This document shows positions 11,586 through 19,708 of a DNA stretch of 64,000 nucleotides, one piece after another. Made by a program: the position numbers and the translations under genes. Every line of letters starts with the position of its first letter. Position 1 is the first letter of the stretch. Below the pieces are notes generated by a model. It was not told the DNA's origin and ran no database searches. It was given only the letters and a program-made list of their open reading frames with translations. This DNA is from Pseudomonas benzenivorans (GTDB lineage Bacteria; Pseudomonadota; Gammaproteobacteria; Pseudomonadales; Pseudomonadaceae), in NCBI RefSeq assembly GCF_900100495.1, contig NZ_FNCT01000005.1, positions 282,808-346,807 of the forward strand, written 5' to 3'.

Positions 11586-12587
11586 TCAATTCCAGCCGGC
11601 GCGGTCCATCAGCATGGTGGCCTCGGCCTGGCGCTTGCCGGCCACTTCCAGCGGGATGCTGTCGGCCTTGAAGCTGCCCCAGGCCGCCACTTCCTCGGAC
11701 GGCGCGATCTTCGGGTTGGCCGGGAACTCCTGGTTGAGGCTGGCGAACAGGCCCTGGGCTTCCTCGGTGGTCATCCACTCCAGCAGCTTCTGCGCCTGCT
11801 CGGCATGCGGCGCATGCAGGGTCACGCCGGCGCCGGAGAGGTTGACGTGCACGCCGCGGTCGGCCTGGTTCGGCCAGAACAGCTTGGCTTTCAGGTCCGG
11901 TTGCTGCTTGTGCAGGCGGCCGAAGTAGTAGGTATTGACCATGCCGACATCGCACTGGCCGGCGTCGATGGCCTGGATCAGCGCGGTGTCGTCGGGGAAT
12001 ACGTCGGTGGCCAGGTTGCTTATCCAGCCCTTGACCAGTTCCTCGGTCTTGGCCGCGCCATGGGTTTCGATCAGGGTGGCGGTCAGCGACTGGTTGTAGA
12101 CCTTCTTGCTGGTACGCAGGCACAGGCGGCCTTCCCAGTTCTTGTCGGCCAGCGCCTCGTAGGTAGACAGCTCCTGCGGCTTGACCCGCTCGGTGGAGTA
12201 GACGAGGGTCCGCGCACGCAGCGACAGGCCGGTCCAGGCGCCCGTGCTGGAGCGGTACTGGGGCGGGATATTGGCGTCGATCAGCGCGGACTTCAGCGGC
12301 TTGAGCACGCCTTCCTGCTCGGCCTGCCAGAGGTTGCCGGCGTCCACGGTGATCAGCAGGTCGGCCGGAGTATTCGCCCCTTCGGCCTTCAGGCGAGCCA
12401 GCAGCGGCGCCTCCTTGTCGGTGATGAACTTCACCGGCACGCCGGTCTTGGCGGTGTAGGCATCGAACACCGGCTTGATCAGCTCATCGATACGCGCGGA
12501 GTAAACCACCACCTCATCGGCGGCCTGCACGGCGCCAGCCAGCGCGGTGAGGGTGAGAGCGGCGAACAAACGCTTGCTTGCGTGCAT
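11586..12587 (-). CDS. Ferric iron ABC transporter, periplasmic binding protein (FbpA/FutA type)
   Basis: 333 residues from the ATG at 12587, with a signal peptide of about 22 residues ending VQA-ADE. The in-frame ATG at 12644 lies upstream of the likely promoter and is not the start. The mature protein has EVVVYSAR at the first beta strand and the paired tyrosines of the iron site in [11 protein letters not shown], as in FbpA. It captures ferric iron in the periplasm and delivers it to the permease encoded next. Confidence 0.93.
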   Translation of the reverse strand: MHASKRLFAALTLTALAGAVQAADEVVVYSARIDELIKPVFDAYTAKTGVPVKFITDKEAPLLARLKAEGANTPADLLITVDAGNLWQAEQEGVLKPLKSALIDANIPPQYRSSTGAWTGLSLRARTLVYSTERVKPQELSTYEALADKNWEGRLCLRTSKKVYNQSLTATLIETHGAAKTEELVKGWISNLATDVFPDDTALIQAIDAGQCDVGMVNTYYFGRLHKQQPDLKAKLFWPNQADRGVHVNLSGAGVTLHAPHAEQAQKLLEWMTTEEAQGLFASLNQEFPANPKIAPSEEVAAWGSFKADSIPLEVAGKRQAEATMLMDRAGWN

Positions 12588-12627
12588 GGATCCTGCCTCT
12601 TGGGTCGAAGGTGAGCTGAAAGGCCAA

Positions 12628-12656
12628 ATAATAGTGAATGGCATTTAGTTTCTCAA
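12628..12656 (-). promoter_or_regulatory. Sigma-70 promoter with overlapping weak Fur-like site, iron-binding protein gene
   Basis: On the minus strand: TTGAGA (12651-12656), exactly 17 bases, TATTAT (12628-12633), 41 bp before the start codon. The AT-rich spacer contains AATGCCATTCACTATT. The 19 bases at 12630-12648 match the Fur consensus at about 10 positions by my hand alignment, which is weak, but the position between -35 and -10 is where Fur would repress. Confidence 0.55.
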
Positions 12657-12774
12657 CCATTGTTCCCGGTGCAGAGGCAATCCGCCATGACCCAGGTCAA
12701 TCTTCGCTCCAGGAGCCAAGGCTCGGGGCAGGTGTTATCGGGATTGAAGGTTTCCATGTGGGAATGCCCAGTCC

Positions 12775-12842
12775 GTAGGAGCGGGCCATGCCCGCGATGC
12801 CTTTTGCAGGCATGCCCTATCGCGGCCATGGGCCGCTCCTAC
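12775..12842. repeat. Paired REP element (REPIN-like)
   Basis: Two 24-base arms in inverted orientation, 12775-12798 and 12819-12842, separated by 20 bases. Both begin (outermost) GTAGGAGCGG and differ at two positions. Each arm also folds on itself, GCGGG/CCCGC in the left and GCGGCC/GGCCGC in the right, and the two differences preserve the local hairpins. It lies in the gap between the iron-transport and ubiquinone genes. Confidence 0.85.
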
Positions 12843-12880
12843 GCGGACCCGACGGACAAGCCTTGCGGCCTCCCCCGGCT

Positions 12881-14098
12881 TCAGGCGCGCGCCAACTCCG
12901 GCAGATCGCCGGACAGGCCCAGCGCCTGGCGGACGAACAGCGCCTTGGCCTCGGGCAGCTCGTCGACCCAGTTGAGCCCGGCGTTGCGCAGCCAGCGCAG
13001 CGGCAGCGGATCGGCCTGGAACAACCGCTCGAAGCCTTCCATCGCCGCCATCATCGCCAGGTTGTGCGGCATGCGCCGGCGTTCGTAACGGCTCAGCACC
13101 CGCACATCGGCCAGCCGTTCGCCGCGCGCCAGGGCGTGCAGCAGCACCTCGGCGAGCACCGCGGCGTCGAGAAAGCCCAGGTTGACGCCCTGCCCGGCCA
13201 GCGGGTGGATGCTGTGCGCGGCATCGCCGATCAGCGCCAGGCCCTCCTCGACATAGCGCTTGGCGTGGCGCTGGCGCAACGGGATGCACAGGCGCCGATC
13301 GGCGTGCAGCACCTGGCCCAGGCGCTGCTCGAAGGCCTTGCCGAGTTCGCCGCAAAACGCCTGGTCGTCCAGCGCCATCAAGCGCTCGGCCTCGGCCGGC
13401 ACGGCCGACCAGACGATCGAACACCAGTGTTCGTCGGGCGCCGAGACCAGCGGCAGAAACGCCAGCGGGCCATCGTCGGTGAAGCGTTGCCAGGCCGTGG
13501 CCTGATGCGGCTCGCTGCAGCGCACGCTGGTGACGATGGCATGGTGCAGATAATCCCATTCGCGGGTGGCGCAGCCGGCCAGACGGCGCACCGCCGAGTT
13601 GGCGCCGTCGGCGGCGATCAGCAGGGGCGCGCGCAACTGCCGGCCATCGCTCAGGCTCAGCAGCCAGTCGTCGCTGGAACGGCGCAGCTGTTCCAGGCGG
13701 GCGCCCGCCAGCAGGCCCACCGGGCTGTCGTGCAGGCGCTCGAGCAGGGCATCCTGGACCACCCGGTTCTCGACGATATGGCCGAGGGTCTCGGCATGCA
13801 CGCTGGCGGCGCTGAAGTGGATCTGCCCGGTGCCGCAGCCGTCCCACACGCGCATCTCGCCGTAGGGGCTGCTGCGCCGGGCGACGATGCCCTGCCACAC
13901 GCCGAGGCGTTCCAGGACCCGCTGGCTGGCGATCGACAAGGCGCTGACCCGCGGCTCGAACGGCGCGCCGTTGTCGAAGGGCTTGACGCTGAGCGGCCCG
14001 CCGTCGAGCAGCAGGATTTCCAGGCCGCGCGCCTGCAGGGCCAGGGCCAGGGTGCTGCCGACCATACCGGCGCCGACGATGATCAGATCCGCGTGCAT
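12881..14098 (-). CDS. ubiI: FAD-dependent ubiquinone-biosynthesis hydroxylase, UbiI/VisC type
   Basis: 405 residues from the ATG at 14098, which has AAGGA six bases upstream; an ATG two codons earlier is possible. It is a class A flavin monooxygenase: N-terminal GAGMVGSTLAL nucleotide fold, central LIAADGANSAVRR (DG motif) and LIGDAAHSIHPLAGQGVNLG (GD motif). It lies downstream of ubiH and, like UbiI, is expected to hydroxylate the ring of a polyprenylphenol intermediate at C5. UbiI, UbiF and UbiH are close paralogues, so the exact ring position is inferred from context. Confidence 0.8.
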   Translation of the reverse strand: MHADLIIVGAGMVGSTLALALQARGLEILLLDGGPLSVKPFDNGAPFEPRVSALSIASQRVLERLGVWQGIVARRSSPYGEMRVWDGCGTGQIHFSAASVHAETLGHIVENRVVQDALLERLHDSPVGLLAGARLEQLRRSSDDWLLSLSDGRQLRAPLLIAADGANSAVRRLAGCATREWDYLHHAIVTSVRCSEPHQATAWQRFTDDGPLAFLPLVSAPDEHWCSIVWSAVPAEAERLMALDDQAFCGELGKAFEQRLGQVLHADRRLCIPLRQRHAKRYVEEGLALIGDAAHSIHPLAGQGVNLGFLDAAVLAEVLLHALARGERLADVRVLSRYERRRMPHNLAMMAAMEGFERLFQADPLPLRWLRNAGLNWVDELPEAKALFVRQALGLSGDLPELARA

Positions 14099-14141
14099 AG
14101 TCATTCCTTGGTGAATCCGGCTGCTCGGGCCGGCCTGCGGC

Positions 14142-14177
14142 TAGGGTGCATGCGGGCGGTGCGCACGGCGCACCCTA
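14142..14177. repeat. Inverted repeat between ubiI and ubiH
   Basis: TAGGGTGC (14142-14149) pairs with GCACCCTA (14170-14177). The loop is itself GC-rich (GGGCGGTGCGCAC). It lies within the 88-bp gap between the two hydroxylase genes and would form a hairpin in their shared transcript. It may be a remnant of a dispersed palindrome of the 'GTAGGGTGCG' kind. Confidence 0.45.
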
Positions 14178-14186
14178 CGGATCGGT

Positions 14187-15371
14187 TCACAGGCTGCGGG
14201 TCCCCAGGCCCATGGCCTGGCGAGCGAACCAGTGCTTGGCCGGTGGCAGCAGGTCGAGGCCGAGCAGCCCCAGATTGCGCCCGGCGGCGAGCAGCGGCTC
14301 GCCGCTGCTGAACAGCCGCGTGACCCGGTCGGAAAAGCCCACGGTGAGCTGCTGGTCGCTGTGCTGCCGGCGCACATAGCGCTGCAGGGTGGCGAAGTCG
14401 CCGAGCGGCGCATGGCTGTCCAGCAGGGTTTCCGCCAGCGCCAGGGTGTCGCGCAAGGACAGGTTGTAGCCCTGGCCGGCAATCGGATGCAGGCTGTGCG
14501 CGGCATTGCCGAGCACCACCAGGTGCGGGCGCACCTGCTCTTCGGCCTCGATCAGCGTCAGCGGATAGAGATTGCGCGCACCGACCTGGCGCAAGGCGCC
14601 GAGGCGGTAGCCGAAGGCCTGTTGCAGTTCGTCGAGGAAGCCGGCTTCGTCCAGCCGCAGCAGGCGTTCGGCATCGGCGCAACTGCGCGTCCAGACCAGT
14701 GCGCAGCGGTTGTCGGCCAGCGGCAGCAGGGCCATCGGCCCGTCTTCGGTGAAGCGCTCGAAGGCCTGGCCGCGATGGGCCTGCTGCGGGCTGATATTGG
14801 CGATCAGCGCGGTCTGCCCGTAAGGCGTACGGCTGACGCCGATGCCCAACTGCTCGCGCAAGCCGGAGCGGCCGCCATCGGCGAGGATCGCCAGGTCGCA
14901 GTCGAGCTGGCTGTCGTCGTCGAGGGTCAGCCGGTAACCATTGCCGAGAGCGTCCAGGCGGCTCACCTCGGCCGGGCAGCGCCAGCTGACCACCTCGGCA
15001 TCCAGCGCCCGCCACAGGCAGTCGCCGATCCAGGCGTTCTCCACCACGTAGCCCAGCGCCGGCACACCCTCCTGCGCGGCGCTCAGCCGCGCCGCGGCGA
15101 AACGGCCGCGATCGGACACATGGATCTGCAGGATCGGTTCGGCGCGCTGGGCGATCGCCGGCCAGAGCCCCAGGCGCTGGTAGATCAGCCGCGAGCCGTA
15201 GGACAAGGCAGTGGAGCGCGCGTCGTAGCTCGGCTGGTAGCCGCCGCCCGGGGCGAACGGCTCGATCAGGCAGATCCGCCAGCCACGCGCCCGGGCCGCG
15301 TCTTGCAGGGCCAGGGCCAGGCTGGCGCCGACCAGGCCGCCACCGATGATCGCGAGCTCGGCGCGCTGCAT
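14187..15371 (-). CDS. ubiH: 2-octaprenyl-6-methoxyphenol hydroxylase UbiH
   Basis: 394 residues. FAD site GGGLVGASLAL at the N-terminus, ILADGGRSGLRE in the middle and VVLGNAAHSLHPIAGQGYNLS near 290; the Asn in place of the GD aspartate is also found in E. coli UbiH and helps to separate it from UbiI/UbiF. It hydroxylates C1 of the ubiquinone ring precursor at the inner membrane. The gene starts 4 bp after the pepP stop, matching the pepP-ubiH-visC order of enterobacteria. Confidence 0.92.
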   Translation of the reverse strand: MQRAELAIIGGGLVGASLALALQDAARARGWRICLIEPFAPGGGYQPSYDARSTALSYGSRLIYQRLGLWPAIAQRAEPILQIHVSDRGRFAAARLSAAQEGVPALGYVVENAWIGDCLWRALDAEVVSWRCPAEVSRLDALGNGYRLTLDDDSQLDCDLAILADGGRSGLREQLGIGVSRTPYGQTALIANISPQQAHRGQAFERFTEDGPMALLPLADNRCALVWTRSCADAERLLRLDEAGFLDELQQAFGYRLGALRQVGARNLYPLTLIEAEEQVRPHLVVLGNAAHSLHPIAGQGYNLSLRDTLALAETLLDSHAPLGDFATLQRYVRRQHSDQQLTVGFSDRVTRLFSSGEPLLAAGRNLGLLGLDLLPPAKHWFARQAMGLGTRSL

Positions 15372-15375
15372 GGAC

Positions 15376-16710
15376 TCAGGCGACCTCGCTGCGCGCGGCG
15401 GCCATCAAGGCCTCGATCTCGGCGACGGTTTTCGGCACGCCGCTGGTGAGAATCTCGCAGCCGCTCTTGGTCACCACCACGTCGTCCTCGATGCGCACGC
15501 CGATGCCACGCCACTTCTTCGCCACGTTCGGATTATCCACGGCGATGTAGATACCCGGCTCGACGGTCATGGCCATGCCGACTTCCAGCACCCGCCACTC
15601 GCCACCGACCTTGTAGTCGCCGACATCGTGCACATCCATGCCCAGCCAGTGGCCGGCGCGGTGCATGTAGAAGGGTTTGTAGGCCTCGGAGGCGACCAGC
15701 TCGTCGACCGCGCCCTGCAGCAGGCCCAGCTCCACCAGCCCGGCGGTGATCACCCGCACCGTGGCCTCGTGCGCCTCGTTCCAGTGCTTGCCCGGGGCAA
15801 TGTGCTTGAACGCCTCCTCGTTGGCCGCCAGCACCAGCTCGTAGATGGCCTTCTGCTCCGGCGAGAAGCGCCCGTTGACCGGGAAGCAACGGGTGATGTC
15901 GCTGGCGTAGCAGTCGATCTCGCAGCCGGCGTCGATCAGCACCAGGTCACCGTCCCTGAGCGGCGCATCGTTCTCGCGGTAGTGCAGGATGCAGGCGTTC
16001 CTGCCGGCGGCGACGATCGAGCCGTAGGCCGGCATCTTCGCCCCGCCCTTGCGAAACTCGTAGTCCAGCTCGGCCTCCAGGTGGAACTCGTGCAGGCCGG
16101 CGCGGCTGGCCTGCATGGCGCGGATATGGGCGCGCGAGGAAATCTGCGCGGCCTCGCGCATCACCTTCACTTCGGCGGCCGACTTGTACAGGCGCATGTC
16201 GTGCAGCAGGTGGTCGAGGGCGACGAACTCGTTCGGCGGCTGGGCGCCCTGGCGCGCCTTGGAGCGGATCACGTTGATCCACTCCATCAGGTGGCGGTCG
16301 AATTCCTGGTGGATGCCCATGGCGTAATACACCCGCTCGCGGCCCTCGATCAGCCCCGGGAGGATGTCGTCGATGTCGCCGATGGGAAAAGCGTCGTCGG
16401 CGCCGTACTGGCTGATGGCGCCGTCCTGGCCAGCGCGCAGGCCGTCCCACAGCTCGCGTTCGGGATCGCGCTCACGGCAGAACAGCACGTACTCGCCATG
16501 TTCGCGGCCGGGAATCAAAGCGATCACCGCCTCCGGCTCGGGAAAGCCGGAGAGGTACTGGAAGTCGCTGTCCTGGCGGTAGACGTGCTCGACGTCGCGG
16601 TTGCGGATATACACCGGCGCGGCCGGCAGGATGGCGATGCTGTTGGGCTCCATCTGCGCCATCAGCGCCTTGCGCCGACGGGCGTATTCCGACTTGGGGA
16701 TGCTGATCAT
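15376..16710 (-). CDS. pepP: Xaa-Pro aminopeptidase II (PepP)
   Basis: 444 residues from the ATG at 16710; a longer open frame overlaps ygfB and lacks family similarity. PepP removes N-terminal residues that precede proline in the cytoplasm. The pita-bread metallopeptidase ligands are visible: LIDAGCEIDCYASDITR (two Asp), HRAGHWLGMDVHD (His), MTVEPGIY (Glu) and GVRIEDDVVVT (Glu). It is the second gene of the ygfB-pepP-ubiH-ubiI operon. Confidence 0.96.
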   Translation of the reverse strand: MISIPKSEYARRRKALMAQMEPNSIAILPAAPVYIRNRDVEHVYRQDSDFQYLSGFPEPEAVIALIPGREHGEYVLFCRERDPERELWDGLRAGQDGAISQYGADDAFPIGDIDDILPGLIEGRERVYYAMGIHQEFDRHLMEWINVIRSKARQGAQPPNEFVALDHLLHDMRLYKSAAEVKVMREAAQISSRAHIRAMQASRAGLHEFHLEAELDYEFRKGGAKMPAYGSIVAAGRNACILHYRENDAPLRDGDLVLIDAGCEIDCYASDITRCFPVNGRFSPEQKAIYELVLAANEEAFKHIAPGKHWNEAHEATVRVITAGLVELGLLQGAVDELVASEAYKPFYMHRAGHWLGMDVHDVGDYKVGGEWRVLEVGMAMTVEPGIYIAVDNPNVAKKWRGIGVRIEDDVVVTKSGCEILTSGVPKTVAEIEALMAAARSEVA

Positions 16711-16745
16711 GGGCAGGCTGGGTCCATTTCTTGGGGCATGAAGGA

Positions 16746-17300
16746 TCAGTGCAGCGAGGGTTTCGCGGCCGGCACCACGGGCTTGGCGCATTCGCTGAAC
16801 AGCAGCAGCGGGGCGACGCGCAGGTACTCCATCACCTCCATGTAATCGCTCTCGCCGTCTTCCGAATCCTCCAGGGCGTTCTGCACCTGGGCGATGGCCG
16901 ACAGGTCCTGCAGCACCTCCATGGCCTCGGCACTCAGGGCCTGGTCGCCGGCGGTCAAGCCGAAACCGCCGAGGAAACCCTGGCACCACTGGCCCAGCGC
17001 GGCGGCGCGCTCTTTCAGCGGCGCATCATCGGACGGCAGCAACAGCACCAGGGTGACCTCGTCGCCGGCCAATTCGCCCTTGACCATCTCCTGCAGGCCG
17101 ATCAGCGCCTGGCGCACGTTGTCTTGCGGGGCGCCACCGAGCAGTTCGGCGGCGTCCACCAGCCAGGGCTCGACGTCGAAGCCGGCGCCGGCGCAACTGC
17201 GGCCGAGCAGCAGGCCGTGCAGCTCGGCGGGGGAAACGGGATTGGCGCTGCTGGCGAGCAACGCGGCGAAAGCGGCATAGGCAGAACTGGAAGTCGGCAT
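16746..17300 (-). CDS. YgfB/YecA (UPF0149) family protein
   Basis: 184 residues, all helical in character, with the family pattern [12 protein letters not shown] near 23-34 and [30 protein letters not shown] in the centre (split here for length: [14 protein letters not shown] is the diagnostic part). In P. aeruginosa the homologue YgfB has been tied to regulation of the AmpDh3 amidase and beta-lactam resistance. It is the first gene of the operon with pepP, ubiH and ubiI and is divergent from the zapA unit. Confidence 0.9.
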   Translation of the reverse strand: MPTSSSAYAAFAALLASSANPVSPAELHGLLLGRSCAGAGFDVEPWLVDAAELLGGAPQDNVRQALIGLQEMVKGELAGDEVTLVLLLPSDDAPLKERAAALGQWCQGFLGGFGLTAGDQALSAEAMEVLQDLSAIAQVQNALEDSEDGESDYMEVMEYLRVAPLLLFSECAKPVVPAAKPSLH

Positions 17301-17386
17301 AGATAACTAGGCGCCAGACGGCGCAATCACTAGAATGGAGGCCTCGTATCCTAGCACCGGCAGGCGCGGCAAGACCATCGGCGGGT

Positions 17387-17415
17387 TTGACCCGGTACGC
17401 CGACGCGCCTATATA
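17387..17415 (+). promoter_or_regulatory. Sigma-70 promoter of the TIGR02449-zapA unit
   Basis: TTGACC (17387-17392), 17 bases, TATATA (17410-17415), about 32 bp before the first start codon. This is the best canonical promoter seen in the window, fitting the housekeeping cell-division role of zapA and the downstream 6S RNA. Confidence 0.7.
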
Positions 17416-17446
17416 GTCCGGACAATCCTTGCCTTAGCGAGAGCCC

Positions 17447-17656
17447 ATGGAAGACGCCGACCTGCACGCCCTTACGACCAAGCTGGAGCTGCTGATCCAG
17501 CGCGTCGAGCAGCTCAAGGCCCACAACCGACTTCTCCTGGCGAATGAAAAGGCCTGGCGCGAGGAACGCGCCCATCTGATCGAAAAGAACGAATTGGCCC
17601 GGCACAAGGTCGAATCCATGATTTCGCGCCTGAAAGCCCTGGAGCAGGACTCATGA
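17447..17656 (+). CDS. TIGR02449 family coiled-coil protein
   Basis: 69 residues, almost entirely one amphipathic coiled coil rich in Glu, Lys and Leu (LEQRVEQL-type heptads, then ANEKAWREERAHLIEKNE). Short proteins of this family precede zapA in pseudomonads and resemble ZapB in size and composition. The 3' end overlaps zapA by 4 bp. A role with ZapA at the Z-ring is an inference from position. Confidence 0.85.
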   Translation: MEDADLHALTTKLELLIQRVEQLKAHNRLLLANEKAWREERAHLIEKNELARHKVESMISRLKALEQDS

Positions 17657-17967
17657 CCCAGTCGAACACCGTTACCGTGCATATCCTCGACAAAGATTAC
17701 TGCATCGCCTGTCCACCGGACGAGCGCAGCAACCTGGAGAGCGCCGCGCGCTATCTGGACGGCAAGATGCGCGAGATCCGCTCGAGCGGCAAAGTCATCG
17801 GTGCCGACCGCGTGGCGGTGATGGCCGCCCTGAACATTTCCCATGAGCTGCTGCACAAGCAGCAACACCTGGAGCAGCAAACGAGCGCAAGCCGCGAGCA
17901 GGTGCGCGATCTGCTCGGACGCGTCGACCATGCCCTGAGCGACGATGTCGATGGCCAAGGCGCCTGA
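17653..17967 (+). CDS. zapA: Cell division protein ZapA
   Basis: 104 residues. N-terminal beta region with VTVHILDKDYCIACPPDE, then DGKMREIRSSGKVIGADRVAVMAALNIS (written in two halves: LDGKMREIRSSG and ADRVAVMAALNISHELL) and a C-terminal coiled coil. ZapA binds FtsZ and bundles its filaments at the division site. It overlaps the upstream coiled-coil gene and is followed by the 6S RNA gene, the usual gammaproteobacterial order. Confidence 0.93.
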   Translation: MTQSNTVTVHILDKDYCIACPPDERSNLESAARYLDGKMREIRSSGKVIGADRVAVMAALNISHELLHKQQHLEQQTSASREQVRDLLGRVDHALSDDVDGQGA

Positions 17968-18001
17968 TTGCAGCGCGGCGGATTCGGGTATACTGGCCGC
18001 C

Positions 18002-18182
18002 GCTCCCTGGAGTGTGCGCCAGTTGGTGATGTCCCTGAGCCGATACGCACAAACCCGGGGGTTGCATGTTGGGGCCGGTGTGCATGTCCGCCTGACGGAA
18101 AGCCTTAACGCCTCCTGCAACCTCCACCTTGAACTCTCGGGTTCAAGGGCTAAACCGACAGCGGCACGTCGGGGAGTCACTC
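18002..18182 (+). ncRNA. ssrS: 6S RNA
   Basis: Lies between zapA and the 5-formyl-THF cyclo-ligase gene, the conserved location. Recognisable pieces are CTCCCTGGAGTGT at the 5' side, GATGTCCCTGAGCCGATA, GTGTGCATGTCCGC, TGACGGAAAGCCTTAA, CCTTGAACT...GGTTCAAGGGC and a closing GTCGGGGAG that pairs with the 5' end. A TATACT box at 17989-17994 places the start near 18002. 6S RNA mimics an open promoter and sequesters sigma-70 RNA polymerase in stationary phase. Ends are approximate. Confidence 0.93.
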
Positions 18183-18228
18183 TTCCACGCCTATTGCCGA
18201 TGACTGGCGATGGGCCCCGCGCCTGACC

Positions 18229-18825
18229 ATGCTCGACTCCAACGACCTGACCCGCGCGCAACTGCGCCGCCTGCTGCGCCAGACTCGCAGCGCCCTCGAT
18301 GCACCGACTCAGCGCCGCGCCGCCCAGGGCCTGTACCGGCAACTGATCCATCACCCGTGCTTTCGGCGCGCCCGGCATATCGCCCTGTATCTGCCCAACG
18401 ACGGCGAGATCGACCCGAGGCCGCTGCTGCGTGCCGCGCAGCGCCGGGGCAAGGCCACCTACCTGCCGGTACTCAGCGACTGGCCACGCAGCAAGATGGT
18501 GTTTCAGCGGGTTCGCAGCCAGGAGAAAATGGTCCCGAATCGCTTCCGCATCCCCGAACCCAGAAAGAATCGGGCGCAGCAGCGCAAGATCTGGACACTG
18601 GACCTGATCCTGCTGCCACTGGTCGGCTTCGACCGCCACGGCGGGCGCTTGGGCATGGGCGGCGGTTTCTACGACCGCAGCCTGGGCTATCGAGAGATGC
18701 GCAAGAATTGGCACAAGCCGACGCTATTGGGCCTGGCGCATGAATGCCAGCAGGTGGATCGACTGGCGATGGCCAGCTGGGATGTGCCGCTTGCGGCGAC
18801 GGTGACGGACAAGGGCTGGTACTGA
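18229..18825 (+). CDS. fthC: 5-formyltetrahydrofolate cyclo-ligase
   Basis: 198 residues. Basic N-terminal helix (RAQLRRLLRQTRSALD), YLPNDGEIDPRPLL, and the family's ATP/folate loop LPLVGFDRHGGRLGMGGGFYDR at about 124-145 (the core is RLGMGGGFYDR). It converts 5-formyl-THF to 5,10-methenyl-THF, clearing a by-product of glycine/serine one-carbon metabolism. It follows ssrS, as ygfA does in E. coli, and may be read from the 6S transcript. Confidence 0.93.
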   Translation: MLDSNDLTRAQLRRLLRQTRSALDAPTQRRAAQGLYRQLIHHPCFRRARHIALYLPNDGEIDPRPLLRAAQRRGKATYLPVLSDWPRSKMVFQRVRSQEKMVPNRFRIPEPRKNRAQQRKIWTLDLILLPLVGFDRHGGRLGMGGGFYDRSLGYREMRKNWHKPTLLGLAHECQQVDRLAMASWDVPLAATVTDKGWY

Positions 18826-18838
18826 ACCGGCGAAGGCT

Positions 18839-18859
18839 GCACCGCGCTCCCTGCGGTGC
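18839..18859. terminator. Hairpin between fthC and the convergent small membrane protein gene
   Basis: GCACCGC (18839-18845), loop GCTCCCT, GCGGTGC (18853-18859). It is a perfect 7-bp stem 14 bp after the fthC stop and 10 bp beyond the stop of the opposing small gene. There is no T-tract, so terminator function is a guess from position. Confidence 0.4.
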
Positions 18860-18868
18860 ATGGAGGGC

Positions 18869-19003
18869 TCAGTCGGCCGGCCGGGACAGGCTGGCCGGCG
18901 CATCGGCCCGACGCTCCCAGAGGCTCTGGGTGTAACCCGTGGTAACTACGCCCAGGCTGAACAGAATGACCAATACCCACAATAGATCTGGCTTGCGTTT
19001 CAT
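18869..19003 (-). CDS. 44-residue single-pass membrane protein
   Basis: A short frame from ATG (19001-19003) to TGA (18869-18871). The peptide begins MKRKPDLLWVLVILFSLGVV, a basic N-terminus and one hydrophobic helix (about 7-21), then TTGYTQSLWERRADAPASLS. It has a very strong GGGGGAGG ribosome site 6-7 bases upstream, which is the best argument that it is real. The expected topology is N-in with a short periplasmic tail. I do not recognise a function; similar tiny proteins are annotated in other pseudomonads near fthC. Confidence 0.75.
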   Translation of the reverse strand: MKRKPDLLWVLVILFSLGVVTTGYTQSLWERRADAPASLSRPAD

Positions 19004-19194
19004 GGAATGCCTCCCCCTTCAAGGCACAGTGCGCACGGTGGACCGGCGGCGGTTATTTTTATCGGTCGTACAACAGGCCCTGGCGCAGAGGCCGACATTG
19101 TCGGTCAGCCTCCATGGCCAAGCAATTTCTGGCGCCAAACGGCCGCGCACGACAATCCGTCCGTCATCCGGACGAACTTCAGGGAGCAAGGTTC

Positions 19195-19644
19195 ATGCCT
19201 TATTGGTTAATGAAATCGGAACCCGCCGAATTATCCATCCACGATCTGCAGCGCCTCGGCGAGGCACGCTGGGACGGTGTGCGCAATTACCAGGCGCGCA
19301 ACTTCCTGCGCAACATGCAGGCCGGTGAACCGTTCTTCTTCTATCACTCCAGCTGCCCCGAGCCTGGTATCGCCGGTATTGCCCGCATCATCCGCCCCGC
19401 CTATCCCGACCCGACCGCACTGGACCCGGACAGCCACTATTTCGACGCCAAGGCCAGCGCCGAGAAGAATCCCTGGAGCGCGGTCGACGTGGCGTTCGTC
19501 GAAGCCTTCGAACCGCTGATCCCGCTGGCCCGGCTGAAGACCCAGAGCGCCCTGCTGGCACTGCCGCTGGTGCAGAAGGGCAGCCGCCTATCGGTAATGC
19601 CCGTCGCGGCCGACGAATGGGCGGCGATCCTCACCCTGCGCTGA
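19195..19644 (+). CDS. EVE (PUA-like) domain protein
   Basis: 149 residues from the ATG at 19195, preceded by AGGGAGCAAGG; upstream in-frame extension to 19114 lacks similarity. It is a single EVE domain: YWLMKSEPAELSIHDL at the start, RWDGVRNYQARNFLR, FFYHSSCPEPGIAGIARI and a late KGSRLSVMPV. EVE domains bind modified bases in DNA or RNA; the stand-alone bacterial form has no defined cellular role. Confidence 0.92.
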   Translation: MPYWLMKSEPAELSIHDLQRLGEARWDGVRNYQARNFLRNMQAGEPFFFYHSSCPEPGIAGIARIIRPAYPDPTALDPDSHYFDAKASAEKNPWSAVDVAFVEAFEPLIPLARLKTQSALLALPLVQKGSRLSVMPVAADEWAAILTLR

Positions 19645-19708
19645 GTCGGCACTGGCACCAAGCGCTGGCACTGTGCTATGAGATAGGCGAACCCAGTGGA
19701 ACCCGACT

